Origin: Methyloligella sp050110875
GTDB lineage: Bacteria > Pseudomonadota > Alphaproteobacteria > Rhizobiales > Methyloligellaceae
Length of the DNA stretch: 64,000 nt
Direction: 5' to 3'
NCBI GenBank assembly: GCA_050110875.1
Contig: CP188828.1
Coordinates: 186,001-250,000 of the forward strand
Both the position numbers and the translations under genes were made by a program. The notes below the pieces were generated by a model. The model was not told the origin of the DNA. It saw only the letters and a program-made list of their open reading frames with translations, and made no database searches. This document shows positions 60,656 through 64,000 of the stretch, in pieces; position 1 is the first letter of the stretch, and the number at the start of each line of letters is the position of its first letter.

Positions 60656-61700
60656 CGGGCCGGCCGAAGACCGTCCCGCTCCCACCGATCTTCGCGAGGC
60701 GATCCGGAAGATCGAATCCGGCTCGGAACTTACCGAGCGGGAAGCCACCGACGCTTTCGAGCTGGTGATGGCCGGTCACGCGACGCCCGCCCAGCTCGGC
60801 GCCTTTCTGATGGCGCTCAAGATGCGCGGCGAAGCGGTCTCGGAGATCACAGGCGCGGCGAAGGTCCTGCGGTCCAAGGTACGGAAGGTGAAAGCGCCCG
60901 ACGGCGCGATCGACACGTGCGGCACCGGGGGCGATGCGAAGGGCACCCACAACATCTCGACCTGCGCGGCTTTCGTGGTGGCCGGCGCCGGGCTTCCGGT
61001 CGCCAAACACGGCAACCGGTCGATCTCGTCCCGCTCGGGCTCGGCCGACGTTCTGATCGCGCTCGGCGTGAATATCGATCTGGAGCCGGACCAGGTCAGC
61101 CGTTGCATCGACGAGACCGGGCTCGGCTTCATGTTCGCGCCCGCCCATCACTCTGCCATGCGTCACGTCGCGCCGGTGCGCCAGGAGCTTGGCACGCGGA
61201 CGATCTTCAATCTGCTGGGCCCGCTGGCGAACCCGGCGGAGACGAAATTCCAGCTGATCGGCGTCTACGGGAAGGAATGGGTCGAGCCCATCGCCCATGT
61301 GCTCGGCCGGCTGGGCGTGAAGCGAGCCTGGGTGGTGCATGGCGCCGATGGGCTGGACGAGCTGACCACCACCACGTTCAGCTATGTGGCGGCTCTCGAT
61401 GCCGGCAAGATCTCGACCTTCAAAGTCTCGCCCAAGAATGCCGGTTTACCTGAGGCCAAGCCGCAGGATCTGCTCGGCGGCGATGCTGCGGAGAATGCCG
61501 CCCATATCCGCGCGGTGCTGGAAGGCATGGCCGGGCCGTTCCGTGATATCGTCTTGTTCAATGCCGGCGCGGCCTTGATGGTGGGCGGCAAGGCGAAGTC
61601 CTTGCGGGATGGCGTGGCCCTGGCGGCCGACGCGATCGATAGCGGCAAGGCGAAAGCGGTGCTCGATAAGCTGATCGAGATCAGCCAGGAAGGCGCGTAA
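60645..61700 (+). CDS. trpD: Anthranilate phosphoribosyltransferase
   Basis: Attaches phosphoribosyl to anthranilate. The PRPP-binding motif is DTCGTGGDAKGTHNIST, followed by AKHGNRSISSRSGSADVL. I start at a GTG at 60645 overlapping trpG by 11 bases, giving 351 residues; ATGs at 60522 and 60561 lie in the same frame but inside trpG and before the conserved region (LREAIRKIESGSELTERE). It is followed by trpC ten bases on. Confidence 0.93.
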   Translation: MPSSGPAEDRPAPTDLREAIRKIESGSELTEREATDAFELVMAGHATPAQLGAFLMALKMRGEAVSEITGAAKVLRSKVRKVKAPDGAIDTCGTGGDAKGTHNISTCAAFVVAGAGLPVAKHGNRSISSRSGSADVLIALGVNIDLEPDQVSRCIDETGLGFMFAPAHHSAMRHVAPVRQELGTRTIFNLLGPLANPAETKFQLIGVYGKEWVEPIAHVLGRLGVKRAWVVHGADGLDELTTTTFSYVAALDAGKISTFKVSPKNAGLPEAKPQDLLGGDAAENAAHIRAVLEGMAGPFRDIVLFNAGAALMVGGKAKSLRDGVALAADAIDSGKAKAVLDKLIEISQEGA

Positions 61701-61710
61701 GGCAGAAGCT

Positions 61711-62517
61711 ATGGCCGATATCCTGAACAAGATCATGGCCTACAAGCGCGACGAGGTGGCCGCCGCCAAGGCGGCGCTGCCGTTCGATGCGCTCTGCCAC
61801 CGGGCCGAGGCGATGCCCGCCCCCCGCCCCTTCATCGAGACCTTGCAGGCGGCGGGCGTGGACGGGTTCGGTCTGATCGCCGAGATCAAGAAAGCGAGCC
61901 CGTCGAAAGGTCTGATCAGAGAGGATTTCGATGTGCCGGCGCTGGCGAGGGCCTATGCGCAAGGCGGCGCGGCCTGTCTTTCGGTGCTGACCGACAGCCC
62001 CTCCTTCCAGGGAAGCCCAGATTTTCTGATGGCGGCGCGGGAGGCGGTGGATCTGCTGATCCTGCGCAAGGATTTCATGTTCGATCCCTACCAGGTGGCG
62101 CAAGCGCGGGCCTGGGGCGCGGATTGCATCTTGATCATCATGGCGGCGGTCGACGACGAGACGGCGATCACCCTGATCCGGACGGCAAAGGCATTCGATC
62201 TCGACGTGCTCGTCGAGGTGCATGACGAGGCGGAGCTGACCCGCGCCTTGCGGCTGGATGCGCCGTTGATCGGCATCAACAATCGGGACCTGAGAACGTT
62301 CGAGACCAAGCTGGAGGTCACCGAACGGCTGGTTCCGCGCATCCCGGAGGATCGGACCGTCGTGTCGGAGAGCGGATTGAACCGGCATGCGGATCTGGCG
62401 CGGCTGGCGGAAGTCGGTGTTCGCTGTTTTCTGGTGGGCGAAAGCCTGATGCGCCAGGACGATGTGGCGGCTGCCACGAAAACGCTTTTGAAAGCGGAGG
62501 AGACGGTGCGCTCATGA
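61711..62517 (+). CDS. trpC: Indole-3-glycerol phosphate synthase
   Basis: Closes the indole ring in tryptophan synthesis. It is 268 residues: ADILNKIMAYKRDEVAAAK, LIAEIKKASPSKGLIREDF with a catalytic Lys, VLTDSPSFQGS, LRKDFMFDPYQV, LVEVHDEAEL and IGINNRDLRTFET. It overlaps moaC by four bases (ATGA). The trpGDC-moaC-moeA order is typical for alphaproteobacteria. Confidence 0.97.
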   Translation: MADILNKIMAYKRDEVAAAKAALPFDALCHRAEAMPAPRPFIETLQAAGVDGFGLIAEIKKASPSKGLIREDFDVPALARAYAQGGAACLSVLTDSPSFQGSPDFLMAAREAVDLLILRKDFMFDPYQVAQARAWGADCILIIMAAVDDETAITLIRTAKAFDLDVLVEVHDEAELTRALRLDAPLIGINNRDLRTFETKLEVTERLVPRIPEDRTVVSESGLNRHADLARLAEVGVRCFLVGESLMRQDDVAAATKTLLKAEETVRS

Positions 62518-63014
62518 GCTCCTCATCTCTCACCCATCTCAACGATCGCGGCGAAGCGCGCATGGTGGACGTCTCAGCCAAGGACGTCACAAGCCGTGTC
62601 GCCGTGGCGGAGGGCTACGTTTCAATGGCGCCCTCGACTCTCGACCTGATCATCGAGGAAAAGGCGCAGAAGGGCGACGTGCTGGCCGCAGCCCGGATCG
62701 CGGGAATCATGGCGGCGAAACGGACCCACGAGCTCGTCCCGCTGTGCCATGCGCTGGCGCTCAATCAGGTCGCCGTGGCGTTCGATGCGGAGCGGGAGGC
62801 GGGCAAGCTCAACGTACGTGCGAGCGTCAAGGTGGACGGGAAGACAGGCGTCGAGATGGAGGCGCTGACCGCAGTCTCCGTCGCCTGTCTGACGGTCTAC
62901 GACATGTGCAAGGCGGTGGACCGGGACATGGTCATCTCCGGCATCAAGGTGCTGGAGAAGGCAGGCGGCCGATCGGGGCACTACCGGGCAACACCGGAGC
63001 CGGAGACGCGCTAG
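62514..63014 (+). CDS. moaC: Cyclic pyranopterin monophosphate synthase
   Basis: Second enzyme of molybdenum cofactor synthesis. It is 166 residues: THLNDRGEARMVDVSAKDVTSR, the HELVPLCHALALNQVAV segment, and the C-terminal YDMCKAVDRDMVISGIKVLEKAGGRSGHY. In the usual LCHPLPL motif the Pro residues are replaced by Ala (LCHALAL), while the catalytic Cys/His and the Asp/Lys near DMCKAVDR remain. Its stop is directly followed by moeA. Confidence 0.95.
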   Translation: MSSSSLTHLNDRGEARMVDVSAKDVTSRVAVAEGYVSMAPSTLDLIIEEKAQKGDVLAAARIAGIMAAKRTHELVPLCHALALNQVAVAFDAEREAGKLNVRASVKVDGKTGVEMEALTAVSVACLTVYDMCKAVDRDMVISGIKVLEKAGGRSGHYRATPEPETR

Positions 63015-64000
63015 ATGGGGTTGCTGCCGGTCGAAGAGGCGCTGTCGCGGGTCACGAAGGGGCTTGATCCCCTGCCCTCCGAGCTGGTGCCTCTCGGCAA
63101 GGCGCGCGGACGCGTGCTGGCCGATGCGGTGACCGCCAATCTTACCCAGCCCCCTTTCGATGCCTCCGCCATGGACGGTTATGCGGTTCGTGCGGCCGAC
63201 GTGCGGGATTTGCCGGCGACGTTGCGGCTGGTGGGGGAATCGGCGGCGGGCAGCGGCTACGCCGCCAGGCTCGGAAGCGGTGAGACGGTGCGCATCTTCA
63301 CCGGCGCACCGGTGCCCCGCGGTGCCGATACGGTGGTGCCTCAGGAAAACGTGGAGGTCGCCGAGGCTGAGCCTCAGGTGACGATTCGCGAGGCGGAGGC
63401 CGGGCGGCATATTCGTCCGCAAGGACAGGATTTCCAACGCGGCGAAGCGGTGCTCGAGACGGGCACGGCGTTGGGACCACGCCAGATGATGCTCGCTGCG
63501 GCGGCCAATGCCGCGGAGCTGCGGGTGCGGCGGAAGCCTCGGGTGGCGATTCTGGCGACGGGGGACGAGCTCGTGCCGCCGGGGTTCGATCCGGCGCCCG
63601 ATCAGATCGTTTCCTCGGTGCCTTACGGGCTGTGTGCTCTGGTGATCGCCGCCGGTGGCGAGGCGGAGATGCTGGGCATTGCCGAGGATACGCCGGACAG
63701 TCTTGCAAGCCTGATCGAATCCGGTGCCGAGGCCGATATTCTCGTGACGGTCGGCGGTGCATCGGTGGGCGAGCGCGATCTGGTCGGCAAGGTGCTGCAG
63801 TCGGAGGGTATGGTGCTCGATTTCTGGAAGATTGCCATGCGGCCCGGCAAGCCGCTGATCTTCGGGACGCGCGGGCCGCAGCGGGTGCTCGGCCTTCCCG
63901 GCAACCCGGTCTCCGCCATGGTCTGCGCTCATGTCTTCTTGCGCCCCATGCTCACCCGGTTGCTGGGTCTGTCGGAAAAAGAGGCGGTACACCAGCCGGC
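63015..64000 (+). CDS. moeA: Molybdopterin molybdenumtransferase MoeA (partial)
   Basis: Inserts molybdate into adenylated molybdopterin. The ATG at 63015 directly follows the moaC stop; the frame is open to the right edge (328 codons visible of about 400). Conserved segments include QPPFDASAMDGYAV, RIFTGAPVPRGADTVVPQE, VAILATGDELVPPG, VGGASVGERDLV, MRPGKPLIFG and GLPGNPVSAMV. The gene is truncated only by the window end. Confidence 0.96.
   Translation, partial: MGLLPVEEALSRVTKGLDPLPSELVPLGKARGRVLADAVTANLTQPPFDASAMDGYAVRAADVRDLPATLRLVGESAAGSGYAARLGSGETVRIFTGAPVPRGADTVVPQENVEVAEAEPQVTIREAEAGRHIRPQGQDFQRGEAVLETGTALGPRQMMLAAAANAAELRVRRKPRVAILATGDELVPPGFDPAPDQIVSSVPYGLCALVIAAGGEAEMLGIAEDTPDSLASLIESGAEADILVTVGGASVGERDLVGKVLQSEGMVLDFWKIAMRPGKPLIFGTRGPQRVLGLPGNPVSAMVCAHVFLRPMLTRLLGLSEKEAVHQP

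Overview
The window is a stretch of core chromosome from an alphaproteobacterium, most likely of the order Hyphomicrobiales (Rhizobiales). The evidence is gene order: rpsF-rpsR-DUF2232-rplI-dnaB, lptF-lptG-lptD-surA-pdxA-rsmA-gmk, ntrB-ntrC-ntrY-ntrX-hfq-hflX, ispDF fused and followed by cinA, and the tpiA-secG-pyrG-kdsA ... eno-ftsB-pdhA-pdhB series are arrangements typical of that class. The DNA is GC-rich, genes are tightly packed, and stop/start overlaps (ATGA, GTGA) are common. A cytochrome resembling those serving methanol dehydrogenases hints at a methylotrophic relative, but this is inference.

Layout. 1-5459 (minus): dnaB (cut by the left edge), cfa, rplI, a DUF2232 membrane protein, rpsR, rpsF and a small secreted protein. 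5677-12376 (plus): fabD, fabG, acpP, fabF (type II fatty acid synthesis), mltG, a YicC-family gene and gmk. 12373-19877 (minus): rsmA, pdxA, surA, lptD, lptG, lptF, the outer-membrane and LPS export block. 20161-25704: pepA, a one-domain DnaB-like ATPase, mazG and a CoA-transferase. 25914-34347 (minus): hflX, hfq, ntrX, ntrY, ntrC, ntrB. 34519-36238 (plus): ispDF, cinA. 36248-44503 (minus): a Coq10/RatA-like protein, lipA, a small membrane protein, a GNAT acetyltransferase, the E2, E1-beta and E1-alpha subunits of pyruvate dehydrogenase with an unknown gene between E2 and E1-beta, an FtsB-like protein and eno. 44831-51176: queC, a c-type cytochrome, a divergent SDR/AraC pair, queE, queD, queF and a DUF1835 protein. 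51187-55637 (minus): kdsA, pyrG, secG, a small exported protein, tpiA. 55912-64000 (plus): a PpiD-like chaperone, trpE, sixA, trpG, trpD, trpC, moaC and moeA (cut by the right edge).

The most interesting departures from the usual layout are at pyruvate dehydrogenase. The E2 gene encodes only a subunit-binding domain and a catalytic domain, with no lipoyl domain, so the only lipoyl domain visible is fused to E1-beta. The linker after that lipoyl domain holds three 24-bp tandem repeats and an in-frame palindromic repeat element. No E3 gene is present. Other points are a TGC-N11-GCA NtrC-type site before ntrB, an NtrX without the GAFTGA loop, and a possible leaderless trpG promoter. There is also a sequence gap of 100 N at the start of eno flanked by an exact 55-bp duplication, which is almost certainly an assembly artefact. 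I found no rRNA, tRNA, CRISPR array, prophage or complete insertion sequence. No wholly new multi-gene system is evident.
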